Assembly: GCA_023229645.1 (NCBI GenBank)
Contig: JALNYU010000001.1
Span: 370,641 to 434,640, forward strand
Source of the DNA: Nevskia sp.
GTDB lineage: Bacteria > Pseudomonadota > Gammaproteobacteria > Nevskiales > Nevskiaceae
Reading direction: 5' to 3'
DNA: 64,000 nucleotides
Below the pieces are notes generated by a model. That model searched no databases, was not told where the DNA came from, and was given only the letters and a program-made list of their open reading frames with translations. This document shows, one piece after another, positions 26,451 to 34,174 of the stretch (positions within the stretch are counted from its first letter, which is position 1; each line of letters begins with the position of its first letter). Both the position numbers and the translations under genes were made by a program.

Positions 26451-26756
26451 ATGGAAATGAATGTCGGTCTTCTTTATAGATCTTTTCAGCGAGCATTATT
26501 ATTGAATATTCCTGAGGGCGTAAAAGTAATATCATTTGAACAAATAAATCCAAAAAAAATAGAAATGTGGGTTGTTTCTAATCGGGAGCTCGATGAAGAG
26601 GGGCGTGATCATTTATTTTCAGCCGCAGTAGAAGTCGAAGGAGATTTCCATGACGATACAGTATGCGATGTTCATTTCTTCGTGAGCTCAGAGGTATTCA
26701 GCCATGTCCCCAAGCTTAAAAATGTCGCTTTTGCAATGGCTGATCCCGGAACTTGA
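26451..26756 (+). CDS. Probable immunity protein for the Ntox50-like tip
   Basis: A 101-residue acidic soluble protein starting 12 bases after the toxin stop. An in-frame GTG at 26439 exists, but the GGAG at 26441-26444 places the start at the ATG 26451. Its composition is clearly more AT-rich than the giant gene. The alternating strand/helix pattern (VISFEQINPKKIEMWVVSN, VCDVHFFVSSEVF) is compatible with a small alpha/beta immunity fold, but I do not recognise a named family. Role inferred from size, position directly behind a toxin tip and composition. Confidence 0.7.
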   Translation: MEMNVGLLYRSFQRALLLNIPEGVKVISFEQINPKKIEMWVVSNRELDEEGRDHLFSAAVEVEGDFHDDTVCDVHFFVSSEVFSHVPKLKNVAFAMADPGT

Positions 26757-26763
26757 TCGCGCG

Positions 26764-26830
26764 TAAAACCGAAAACCGGGGTCGGTAAACCGGGGTCCGG
26801 TAAACCGGGGTCGGAGTGAAATAAACGCAC
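26764..26830 (+). repeat. AAAACCGGGGTCGG tandem repeat ahead of orphan cassette 1
   Basis: Three imperfect tandem copies of (A)AAACCGGGGTCGG(T) followed by AGTGAAATAAACGCAC. The same block stands immediately before orphan cassettes 2 and 3 and nowhere else that I found in the window. The GGGGTCGGAGTGAA element is of the type I associate with the 5' flank of REP-associated tyrosine transposase genes. It includes an in-frame TGA (26817-26819) that blocks translation from upstream into the cassette. Confidence 0.85.
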
Positions 26831-27613
26831 GAACGGCGGCGCCTATCTGGCGGACTCGCGCGTGCGCTATTCCAGCTCCAGCGCCAGCCTAACGCCGGCC
26901 ACCACCTCGGTTGCGGATGACCTTGGCAACTACAACGCTGTCGGGCTCGCGACCCAGTACACCGTTGAAGTCAACACCGATACCACCGCCGCCTACAACT
27001 ACACCAACACCTATAAGTACGACTACGTCGGCTTCGGCGGCAGCTATCGCGAAGCCCGGCAGCAAGCCAGCATCACGCTCCCTGGGTACACCGCCGGCAC
27101 CACAACCACGACGTTTGACAGCCACGGCAACGCGATCCAGATCGACAACCCGAACGGCGAGCCGAAAAGCCAGCGCTTGATCGTCGACGCCCAAGGCCGG
27201 ATTCTGCACAAAGACGTCACCAAGAAAGACAACAGCGTCGTCCACCAAGACTACGCCTACGTCAACGGCAACCCGATCGGCAGCAACGGCGACGCCGAAA
27301 GCAGCACCTATGACTACAACTACACGCCGATTTCGGACCAATACCCGGCCAGCAATCCGGGCCAGTACATCGTCCAAAGCAGCGGCGAAACCCTGCAGGG
27401 CATCGCCCAAAGCGTCTTCGGCGACGCCAACCTCTGGTACCTGATCGCCGACGCCAACGGCCTCAGCGCGGGCGCTACACTCGTCGCCGGCCAAGCGCTG
27501 ACGATCCCGAATCAAGTCAGCAACCTCCACAACGACGCCAACACCTTCCGGCCGTACCAGCCGAACGAAATCATTGGCGATACCACAGCGGCGGTAAAGG
27601 CGCCGCCGCCGCC
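26828..27613 (+). repeat. Cassette-conserved segment, copy 1
   Basis: Near-identical to 23675-24460 over its full 786 bases, without indels. It opens orphan cassette 1. Past its end the sequence continues GAGTCATAAGAGC, which is shared with copy 2 but not with the parent gene. Confidence 0.95.
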
Positions 27614-29630
27614 GAGTCATAAGAGCAATATTTTTGCGACGATTTTGATTGCGGTTGTTGTGGTGGTTGCGACGGCCTTTACGGCAGGTGCCGCTGCTGC
27701 AGCCCTTGGGCCGGTACTCGGCCCCACGCTCGGCACACTGGCGGGGGCGGCCATTGGCGGGGCCATTGGCTCCGCGGCCGGGCAAGCCGTAGGGATTGGT
27801 TTGGGCGTGCAAAGCAGCTTTTCGTTTTCGCAGGTTGCCATTGGTGCTCTGACCCAGGTCGCGACCGTCGGCATCGGCTTAGGGATCGATGAGCTGAGTC
27901 AGGTCGGCGCTTTCGGCAACCAAGCGCAGGCTGCACAAAATGCGGCTGTAGCTGCCCGCGGAGCCAGCGCCGGCTCCCAACTGGCGAACAACGCTACAAC
28001 GCTGGCGAGAGCAGTGCCTGCCGGTGTGCGCTTCGCGCAAGGCGCTCTGCAGGGTTTGGTAACGTCGGTAGCGGGGCAAGGCATCAACATCGCCCTGGGT
28101 CAGCAAAAAAGCTTCTCGTTTGCCGGCGTGGCCGCTTCGGCGATCACCAGCGGCATCGGCTCCAGCCTGGGCGAGAATGATCCGCTGCGCCGAATTCCAG
28201 GTAGCAACAACCCAGGCCTCAGCTTCAGTGGCGTTGCGGCGGCATCCCTGCGTAACACCGCTTATGGCGTGCTTAACCGGTCAATTACCGTCGCGCTTGA
28301 AGGGCATGGCAAGATTAATGTCGCCAATATTGCCGCTGATGGGTTTGGCAATGCGTTGGGGAATGCGGTTGTTGGTGAGATTCGGCAAAGCGATCTTGAG
28401 CAGAAGCAACGCGTCGCGAACCTTCAGCAGGAACTGACGCAAGAAGAGGATCAGCGGCGAGTCGATGGTTTACAGCGCGAGCTAGCTGCGGAAGAAGACC
28501 AACGAAACGTTGCAGGCTTGCAACGCGAGCTAGGCGACGAAGAGCGCCAGCGCACAGAAACGGCCTACTACGACTCTTTCGATCGTGGCGTTCCCTACAA
28601 CGCCAATGCTGATGGATCGCCAACGACGGCGTTGAGTCCGAGTACGACAGCGGCAAACCGGCAGGTAGCCGAGCTCAATCGGAGGCAGGCACCTTCTCTG
28701 GCTCAGTTAGCCACACAAGGATCGCAACCTTACGTTGATGATGGATTCCGGTTCTATAGCGACCCCGGAACGAATCGGCCGGTGACTCTCGGCGGCCAGG
28801 ATGCATTCGACGCAGCTTCCGCTATTGCTGGCGTTCCCAATCTGCCACGGATCGGCGAATATCTTGACGAGCAATACCAAGCCTTCATCCGCAATCCAAC
28901 TGTCGTGCGCACGCTGGGCGCACTGGGCTTGGTCGGCGGCACGATCCAGGCAGGAACGGCTGGTGCCGCTGCGGTGCTGACGTCTGAAACCGGGATCGGC
29001 GCTGTGGGCTTTGGCATCGTTTCCGGAGTAGGTGTAGACGAGGCACAGGCTGGCTTGCGCCAGCTCATCAGCGGTCAATACGTGACGCCGGTGGGCGTGC
29101 AATTACTGGAAAGGGCCGGTATCAGTCCGACGGCAGCTTCCCTCACTTACGGTGCTGCAGGATTGGTCGGTGGTATTGGTGCGGCGCTATCGCTAGAAGG
29201 CTTGGTACCCGCCGCGGCTCGTGCTTCGACAGCTGAAGCTAGTGGTTTCCCCAATCGGATCTACTCAGCCCGCGTGCTGATTCGCAGCGCAGAGGAGCCT
29301 GGTCCAGCGCATAACTTCCCATTGTCATTTGATGAGGCAATTCGCACTTATGGGGCAGCTACATACGGAAGCGACGGGTATGTTCAATATAATTTAGAAG
29401 GCACGTTGACGCTCCCTCAGAAGCCGATTTTCGCTGTGCCAGGAACTCCGGCATATGAAGGAGCTGGCAAGAGCATTGCTATAGGACTGGACGTAATTCC
29501 CGCGCGGGTCCCGCCTATAATTGGCTATACGCCCCCACGCGTAATTGCCGGAACGTATGAGCTGGGTGTGTTTCCATCCGCGTCAGGGAGAACAGAGGTT
29601 GTTGCTCACAGATTCTTTAGGCCGAACTGA
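26862..29630 (+). CDS. Orphan Rhs C-terminal cassette 1 (truncated, probably silent toxin tip)
   Basis: The frame encodes up to 922 residues from an unsupported GTG at 26862. No ribosome-binding site or ATG precedes it, and homology to the giant gene starts at 26828, so this is a displaced C-terminus and not a free-standing gene. Order: last YD repeats, LysM (ETLQGIAQSVFGD), a hydrophobic Ala/Gly pre-tip, the FSFAGVAASAITSG block shared with cassette 2, three charged QREL/EEDQR repeats, a second hydrophobic region, and a distinct tip. The tip has FPNRIYSARVLIRSAEEPGP, AHNFPLSFDEAIRTYG and GRTEVVAHRFF. I have a sense that the ARVLIR-AEEPGP-HNFP pattern recurs in other contact-dependent toxins, but I cannot name its activity. 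A candidate immunity gene follows after two bases. Confidence 0.8.
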   Translation: MRYSSSSASLTPATTSVADDLGNYNAVGLATQYTVEVNTDTTAAYNYTNTYKYDYVGFGGSYREARQQASITLPGYTAGTTTTTFDSHGNAIQIDNPNGEPKSQRLIVDAQGRILHKDVTKKDNSVVHQDYAYVNGNPIGSNGDAESSTYDYNYTPISDQYPASNPGQYIVQSSGETLQGIAQSVFGDANLWYLIADANGLSAGATLVAGQALTIPNQVSNLHNDANTFRPYQPNEIIGDTTAAVKAPPPPSHKSNIFATILIAVVVVVATAFTAGAAAAALGPVLGPTLGTLAGAAIGGAIGSAAGQAVGIGLGVQSSFSFSQVAIGALTQVATVGIGLGIDELSQVGAFGNQAQAAQNAAVAARGASAGSQLANNATTLARAVPAGVRFAQGALQGLVTSVAGQGINIALGQQKSFSFAGVAASAITSGIGSSLGENDPLRRIPGSNNPGLSFSGVAAASLRNTAYGVLNRSITVALEGHGKINVANIAADGFGNALGNAVVGEIRQSDLEQKQRVANLQQELTQEEDQRRVDGLQRELAAEEDQRNVAGLQRELGDEERQRTETAYYDSFDRGVPYNANADGSPTTALSPSTTAANRQVAELNRRQAPSLAQLATQGSQPYVDDGFRFYSDPGTNRPVTLGGQDAFDAASAIAGVPNLPRIGEYLDEQYQAFIRNPTVVRTLGALGLVGGTIQAGTAGAAAVLTSETGIGAVGFGIVSGVGVDEAQAGLRQLISGQYVTPVGVQLLERAGISPTAASLTYGAAGLVGGIGAALSLEGLVPAAARASTAEASGFPNRIYSARVLIRSAEEPGPAHNFPLSFDEAIRTYGAATYGSDGYVQYNLEGTLTLPQKPIFAVPGTPAYEGAGKSIAIGLDVIPARVPPIIGYTPPRVIAGTYELGVFPSASGRTEVVAHRFFRPN
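28077..28383 (+). repeat. Second block shared by cassettes 1 and 2 (FSFAGV block)
   Basis: A 307-base segment nearly identical to 31523-31829. It encodes NIALGQQKSFSFAGVAASAI to the ALGNAVVGEI end. The giant gene has only a diverged protein-level equivalent (IAADSFGNALGNAIAGEI). It gives the cassettes a second homologous anchor just before the variable toxin tip. Confidence 0.9.
28420..28556 (+). repeat. Three short coiled-coil repeats, QREL-x2-EE(D/E)(Q/R)
   Basis: The translation shows QQELTQEEDQRRVDGL, QRELAAEEDQRNVAGL, QRELGDEERQRTETA: three consecutive units of about 15-16 residues, strongly charged and helical. They are specific to cassette 1 and lie at the junction between the shared block and the unique tip, probably a rigid linker. 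Confidence 0.75.
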
Positions 29631-29632
29631 CT

Positions 29633-30196
29633 ATGATTAAATTTTATAAGAATTTTGAATGCGACTATTCAATTGACGTTTTATCGGAGATTCCTTCTGG
29701 GGTAAGAGCCTTTTGCTTTCCGGGAGCAGTGGAGGGCGGATACGTCGAGGGAGTGACAGTTTCAATTATTCCAAGGGCTGATTCGAATCAGTCCTGGATT
29801 GGAACATTCGCTAATGGGCAACTTTCTCCCCGTGCAGTTAGCTATGTAGGGGCATGTCCTGATCCGGAGCAGCTTTGCGTTATAGCAAAGGGTGATGGCT
29901 ACATAGTTAATGTCGTACGTCCGGCTGAATACGTTGAAGTACCAATAATGCCAATTATGGGTGTCACCATAAGCCAAGAGCATGAATTATTGTTGATGCA
30001 TTCGTTTGATCGAGTAATCGCTTGGGGGAAGAGCGGATTGTCTTGGAAGACACAGCCAATATCCTTTGACGGAGTCAGATTTCTAGGGATAAATGGGGAC
30101 ATTTTAAGAGTGGAGGTCTTGGATGTGCCGGCAAAACGAACTGTTATTGCATCCATTGATTTAAAGTCTGGTTCAACTGAAGGTGGAGCGCGGTAG
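29633..30196 (+). CDS. Candidate immunity protein for cassette 1
   Basis: A 187-residue soluble protein beginning two bases after the cassette 1 stop. It is predicted mostly beta (VRAFCFPGAVEGGYVEGVTV, LCVIAKGDGYIVNVVRP, VPIMPIMGVTISQEHELLLM), with a WGKSGLSWKTQPI turn. Composition is AT-rich compared with the cassette body. I do not recognise the family. The immunity role is inferred from position, size and composition. If the cassette is silent, this gene would need its own promoter to protect against kin. Confidence 0.6.
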   Translation: MIKFYKNFECDYSIDVLSEIPSGVRAFCFPGAVEGGYVEGVTVSIIPRADSNQSWIGTFANGQLSPRAVSYVGACPDPEQLCVIAKGDGYIVNVVRPAEYVEVPIMPIMGVTISQEHELLLMHSFDRVIAWGKSGLSWKTQPISFDGVRFLGINGDILRVEVLDVPAKRTVIASIDLKSGSTEGGAR

Positions 30197-30252
30197 CAAC
30201 GATGTTTCGTCAAGGGACGCACTGATTTATTCGTAACTGTACAATGTTTGAA

Positions 30253-30297
30253 GAAAACCGGGGTCGGAAAACCGGGGTCGGAGTGAAATAAACGCAC
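30253..30297 (+). repeat. AAAACCGGGGTCGG repeat ahead of orphan cassette 2
   Basis: Two tandem copies of AAAACCGGGGTCGG followed by AGTGAAATAAACGCAC, the same junction as at 26764-26830 and 33531-33577. It separates the immunity gene of cassette 1 from cassette 2. Confidence 0.85.
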
Positions 30298-31080
30298 GAA
30301 CGGCGGCGCCTATCTGGCGGACTCGCGCGTGCGCTATTCCAGCTCCAGCGCCAGCCTAACGCCGGCCACCACCTCGGTTGCGGATGACCTTGGCAACTAC
30401 AACGCTGTCGGGCTCGCGACCCAGTACACCGTTGAAGTCAACACCGATACCACCGCCGCCTACAACTACACCAACACCTATAAGTACGACTACGTCGGCT
30501 TCGGCGGCAGCTATCGCGAAGCCCGGCAGCAAGCCAGCATCACGCTCCCTGGGTACACCGCCGGCACCACAACCACGACGTTTGACAGCCACGGCAACGC
30601 GATCCAGATCGACAACCCGAACGGCGAGCCGAAAAGCCAGCGCTTGATCGTCGACGCCCAAGGCCGGATTCTGCACAAAGACGTCACCAAGAAAGACAAC
30701 AGCGTCGTCCACCAAGACTACGCCTACGTCAACGGCAACCCGATCGGCAGCAACGGCGACGCCGAAAGCAGCACCTATGACTACAACTACACGCCGATTT
30801 CGGACCAATACCCGGCCAGCAATCCGGGCCAGTACATCGTCCAAAGCAGCAGCGAAACCCTGCAGGGCATCGCCCAAAGCGTCTTCGGCGACGCCAACCT
30901 CTGGTACCTGATCGCCGACGCCAACGGCCTCAGCGCGGGCGCCACGCTCGTCGCCGGCCAAGCGCTGACGATCCCGAATCAAGTCAGCAACCTCCACAAC
31001 GACGCCAACACCTTCCGGCCGTACCAGCCAAACGAAATCATTGGCGATACCACAGCGGCGGTAAAGGCACCGCCGCCGCC
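30295..31080 (+). repeat. Cassette-conserved segment, copy 2
   Basis: Same 786-base segment as 23675-24460 and 26828-27613, without length change. It then continues GAGTCATAAGAGC as in copy 1. Confidence 0.95.
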
Positions 31081-33016
31081 GAGTCATAAGAGCAATATTT
31101 TTGCGACGATTTTGATTGCGGTTGTGGTGGTGGTTGCGACGGTGTTTACTGCTGGGGCGGCGGCGGTAGCGCTTGGTGCGGTTGCCGGGACGACGCTGGG
31201 GACGGCCTCACTCGCTACGATTGCCGGCGCTGGTATCGCAGCGGCATCCGGCGCTGCGGGCTCCATTGGAGTCGCCGTCGCCGCCGCCGCAATCGGCGGC
31301 GCGGTCGGCTCTGCAGTAGGGCAAGCTGTTGGAATTGGTCTAGGCGTCCAGCACGGGTTTTCGTTTTCTCAAGTTGCAATCGGCGGCCTCACGGCGGCGG
31401 CGACCGCCGGTATCGGTGCAGGCATTGGCGAAGTCGCAAAAGGGACCGCGTTGGCGGCTACCAGCGGTCCGGGTGCCTTTGCCCGTGGCGCACTCACCGG
31501 CGCGCTCAATTCTGCCAGTAGCCAAGGCATCAACATCGCCCTGGGTCAGCAAAAAAGCTTCTCGTTTGCCGGCGTGGCCGCTTCGGCGATCACCAGCGGC
31601 ATCGGCTCTAGCCTGGGCGAGAATGATCCGCTGCGCCGAATTCCAGGTAGCAACAACCCAGGCCTTAGCTTCAGTGGCGTTGCGGCGGCATCTCTGCGTA
31701 ACACCGCTTATGGCGTGCTTAACCGGTCAATTACCGTCGCGCTTGAAGGGCATGGCAAGATTAATGTCGCCAATATCGCCGCTGATGGGTTTGGCAATGC
31801 GTTGGGGAATGCGATTGTTGGGGAGATTCAATTAGCGGGGCTTCCCAAAGAGGTTAGAAATTTAGACGCGCGTGATCGCGCCGAATATTCGCGCTTAGCC
31901 CAGCAGTTGGGTCAGGATTCAAACGGCGCTTCAGCGAATCCGACGTTGTTGAAGATTATTGCGTCAAGGCGCGGCGAAGTTGATCCAGCCGAACAGGCGT
32001 CGCTCGTGTCGGATTTCTTGTCTCAAAAAGGTGCAGATGAAGAGCAAATTGCATCAGTCCTCAAAACGCTACGCCAAAATTACATCTTGCCACTCGATAC
32101 GGATGTATCCGCGGCTGAGCGTTCGGCGCCCGATAATCAATCCACGGGGACGTCCGACCTCGGCCGGATTTCAATTGATGGCAATTTCACCGGCCCAGGC
32201 GGCAGTTTTGGGCAAGACCTAGACGCCCTTCAAATTGGAGCCGGGCGGATATTTGAAAGTGTGGGGGTAGCGATTGAGGACAATCCGCTAGCAAAATACA
32301 CGTTAATTGGGCTTGACATCGCTTCTGGCCCCGCACTTTATGCGCTCAGGGAGACGATATCGGCGTCGCCGATCGGGGAATTCCAGCGCGGGCTGGAAGA
32401 CAGGGCAGCAAATTTCTTTGCGGCTCGGCTTGAAGACAAAGGCTTTGATCGTGAGGAGTCGCGTGTTGGCGCAGGGGGCGCTGTCGGTATATTGAATATC
32501 GCAGCGGGCGGGTTGGCGGTAGCGGTTAAATCGTTTGGCAGTGTGCTTCGCCGGTTGCGTAGTGAATCAACTGAACAAGCGAGTCGGGAGGCGCTGCGCG
32601 CCTATCGGGCGACCGTCGACGATGAGTTTGGGCGTGTGCCAAATCGCCTACTAGATCGCTTAATTGACCGTCCAAGTGCATCAGTGTTTGGGACTCTACC
32701 AGATGGCAGGAACCAAGGTATAAGGCATCTTATCGATTACGCTGCTCTTGAACCGCGCCGACTTTCAAGTTTAGAGGAACGTCTTGGACTCAATCCGGGT
32801 ACATTTTCTCTAAATGAAAGGGGATTTGACGAGTTTGTCAATCAAGCTGAGCGCGTAGTTAAAGAGGGAAAACCTCTAAAGTTTAGCGATGACAAAGTCG
32901 CATATTTTTTAGAGGGCGTTGAGAGTGCAAATAAAGGTGTTATTGTCATTACGTTTCAGGATAAACTCCAGACGCTTTATCCAGCAACTTATAAGCAATT
33001 TCTCAAAACCAAGTGA
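30329..33016 (+). CDS. Orphan Rhs C-terminal cassette 2 (truncated, probably silent toxin tip)
   Basis: The frame is open for 895 residues from an unsupported GTG at 30329, again without a ribosome-binding site. It shares the YD/LysM segment and the FSFAGV block with cassette 1 but has a different Ala/Gly pre-tip and a different tip. After the shared block comes a helical charged region (PKEVRNLDARDRAEYSRLAQ), then a hydrophobic segment (GGAVGILNIAAGGLAVAVKS) and a C-terminal tip of about 130 residues. The tip contains RHLIDYAALEPRRLSSLEER, GFDEFVNQAERVVKEGKPLK and GVIVITFQDKLQTLYPATYK. I do not recognise the tip family, and its catalytic residues are not evident. The stop overlaps the next gene as GTGA. 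Confidence 0.8.
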   Translation: MRYSSSSASLTPATTSVADDLGNYNAVGLATQYTVEVNTDTTAAYNYTNTYKYDYVGFGGSYREARQQASITLPGYTAGTTTTTFDSHGNAIQIDNPNGEPKSQRLIVDAQGRILHKDVTKKDNSVVHQDYAYVNGNPIGSNGDAESSTYDYNYTPISDQYPASNPGQYIVQSSSETLQGIAQSVFGDANLWYLIADANGLSAGATLVAGQALTIPNQVSNLHNDANTFRPYQPNEIIGDTTAAVKAPPPPSHKSNIFATILIAVVVVVATVFTAGAAAVALGAVAGTTLGTASLATIAGAGIAAASGAAGSIGVAVAAAAIGGAVGSAVGQAVGIGLGVQHGFSFSQVAIGGLTAAATAGIGAGIGEVAKGTALAATSGPGAFARGALTGALNSASSQGINIALGQQKSFSFAGVAASAITSGIGSSLGENDPLRRIPGSNNPGLSFSGVAAASLRNTAYGVLNRSITVALEGHGKINVANIAADGFGNALGNAIVGEIQLAGLPKEVRNLDARDRAEYSRLAQQLGQDSNGASANPTLLKIIASRRGEVDPAEQASLVSDFLSQKGADEEQIASVLKTLRQNYILPLDTDVSAAERSAPDNQSTGTSDLGRISIDGNFTGPGGSFGQDLDALQIGAGRIFESVGVAIEDNPLAKYTLIGLDIASGPALYALRETISASPIGEFQRGLEDRAANFFAARLEDKGFDREESRVGAGGAVGILNIAAGGLAVAVKSFGSVLRRLRSESTEQASREALRAYRATVDDEFGRVPNRLLDRLIDRPSASVFGTLPDGRNQGIRHLIDYAALEPRRLSSLEERLGLNPGTFSLNERGFDEFVNQAERVVKEGKPLKFSDDKVAYFLEGVESANKGVIVITFQDKLQTLYPATYKQFLKTK
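31523..31829 (+). repeat. FSFAGV block, second copy
   Basis: Partner of 28077-28383 at an offset of 3,446 bases, almost identical, with a few substitutions. Right after it the two cassettes diverge completely into their own tips. Confidence 0.9.
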
Positions 33017-33447
33017 AAAATATTTATTCCGGCGATTTGATATCTCTTGAAATGGATGGTTTTTATCGCCGCATGCAAGTTTCTATAAGTGGAAAAAATT
33101 TTTGTTGTTTATATTTTCAAGAGGGAGAATATTTGAATCCGGGAGACGAATCAAAACACCTTAAAGCGGGAGATCAAATAAATGTTTATAGGCTTACATT
33201 AGAATTTGTAAAATATTTTCGGTCGGTAGAAATGTCGCATAAGCTAGGCTTCCGACAAGATAGAGAAGAATCCCCTCAAACTGTTGTATCGGGCAGGATT
33301 GAGAAGATAATAAATGCCGATTCGTGCGAACTTTCTATCGATGCCAATTGTTCAATTCCAATTTTAGTTGAATTTGAGGCTGCGCAAAGCTTGTCGACCG
33401 GATCTATTATTGAAGTTGAAGGAGTTCTGTCAGTAGAGCTTGCCTAA
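33013..33447 (+). CDS. Candidate immunity protein for cassette 2
   Basis: A 144-residue soluble protein starting at a GTG that overlaps the cassette 2 stop (GTGA), so translation is coupled. It is strikingly AT-rich for the window. Two related beta-rich halves are visible: SGDLISLEMDGFYRRMQVSI, and later VVSGRIEKIINADSCELSID with SIIEVEGVLSVEL. I do not recognise the family. The immunity role is inferred from coupling to the toxin tip. Confidence 0.65.
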   Translation: MKNIYSGDLISLEMDGFYRRMQVSISGKNFCCLYFQEGEYLNPGDESKHLKAGDQINVYRLTLEFVKYFRSVEMSHKLGFRQDREESPQTVVSGRIEKIINADSCELSIDANCSIPILVEFEAAQSLSTGSIIEVEGVLSVELA

Positions 33448-33530
33448 GTCTGCGAGCGGGTCAAGCTAATGTACTGAGTCATTAGAGTTCATCTCAAAAT
33501 CGAAAGCATGAGTGTAGTTATATAAAATAG

Positions 33531-33577
33531 GAAAACCGGGGTCGAGGAAAACCGGGGTCGGAGTGAAATAAACGCAC
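33531..33577 (+). repeat. AAAACCGGGGTCGG repeat ahead of truncated cassette 3
   Basis: Two copies, the first with a variant end (GAAAACCGGGGTCGAGG), then AAAACCGGGGTCGG-AGTGAAATAAACGCAC. It is the third occurrence of the same cassette junction. Confidence 0.85.
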
Positions 33578-33923
33578 GAACGGCGGCGCCTATCTGGCGG
33601 ACTCGCGCGTGCGCTATTCCAGCTCCAGCGCCAGCCTAACGCCGGCCACCACCTCGGTTGCGGATGACCTTGGCAACTACAACGCTGTCGGGCTCGCGAC
33701 CCAGTACACCGTTGAAGTCAACACCGATACCACCGCCGCCTACAACTACACCAACACCTATAAGTACGACTACCTCGGCTTCGGCGGCAGCTATCGCGAA
33801 GCCCGGCAGCAAGCCAGCATCACGCTCCCCGGGTACACCTCTGGCACCACAACCACGACGTTTGACAGCCACGGCAACGCGATCCAGATCGACAACCCGA
33901 ACGGCGAGCCGAAAAGCCAGCGC
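33575..33923 (+). pseudogene. Orphan Rhs cassette 3, truncated remnant
   Basis: The first 349 bases of the cassette-conserved segment, ending at the codons for NGEPKSQR. LysM, pre-tip and tip are missing. It is joined directly to the 3' end of a transposase gene. The frame stays open to 34064 but the residues after 33923 are out-of-frame transposase sequence. There is no start signal. It is a decayed cassette. Confidence 0.9.
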
Positions 33924-34057
33924 CGATCAAGCGTGGTCCCGTTGCACGGGTGCGCGACTGGCCGCATTCCGGTTTTCATCGCTTGGTCCGCGAAGGCCGA
34001 TATGCAATCGACTGAGGAAACGCCGTCGACCTGCCCCTTAAACAAGAAGGAGGCTGA
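33923..34057 (+). pseudogene. 3' relic of a REP-associated tyrosine transposase (RAYT)
   Basis: In the frame starting at 33926 the translation reads IKRGPVARVRDWPHSGFHRL, VREGRYAID, stop (TGA 34013-34015), then GNAVDLPLKQEGG and a second stop at 34055. The NP(I/V)K-x-GLV, V-x-DWPxSSFHR and V-x-EG-x-Y pattern is the conserved C-terminus of RAYT/Y1 transposases, where Trp normally follows ID. That Trp codon appears to have become TGA. The catalytic N-terminal part (HUH and Tyr) is absent, replaced by Rhs cassette DNA. Confidence 0.8.
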
Positions 34058-34174
34058 GTTTTAGCGATCCCGATGAATTTCTAGCGGGAGTCCCGATCTG
34101 ATCCGATTTCGATATTCGCAAGGATGCGGACATCGATCTTTTTCTTTTTTAGCGTTGCGTTAAGCCCTGAGCGC

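Noticed and set aside
26764..33577. Possible CRISPR array from the repeated AAAACCGGGGTCGG blocks
   Set aside because: The units are tandem or nearly so with no spacers, occur in three separate short clusters and no cas genes are present.
34100..34174. Possible terminator after ampG (TTAAGC/GCTTAA hairpin)
   Set aside because: The six-base stem is followed on the minus strand by A's and not T's, so it does not fit an intrinsic terminator.
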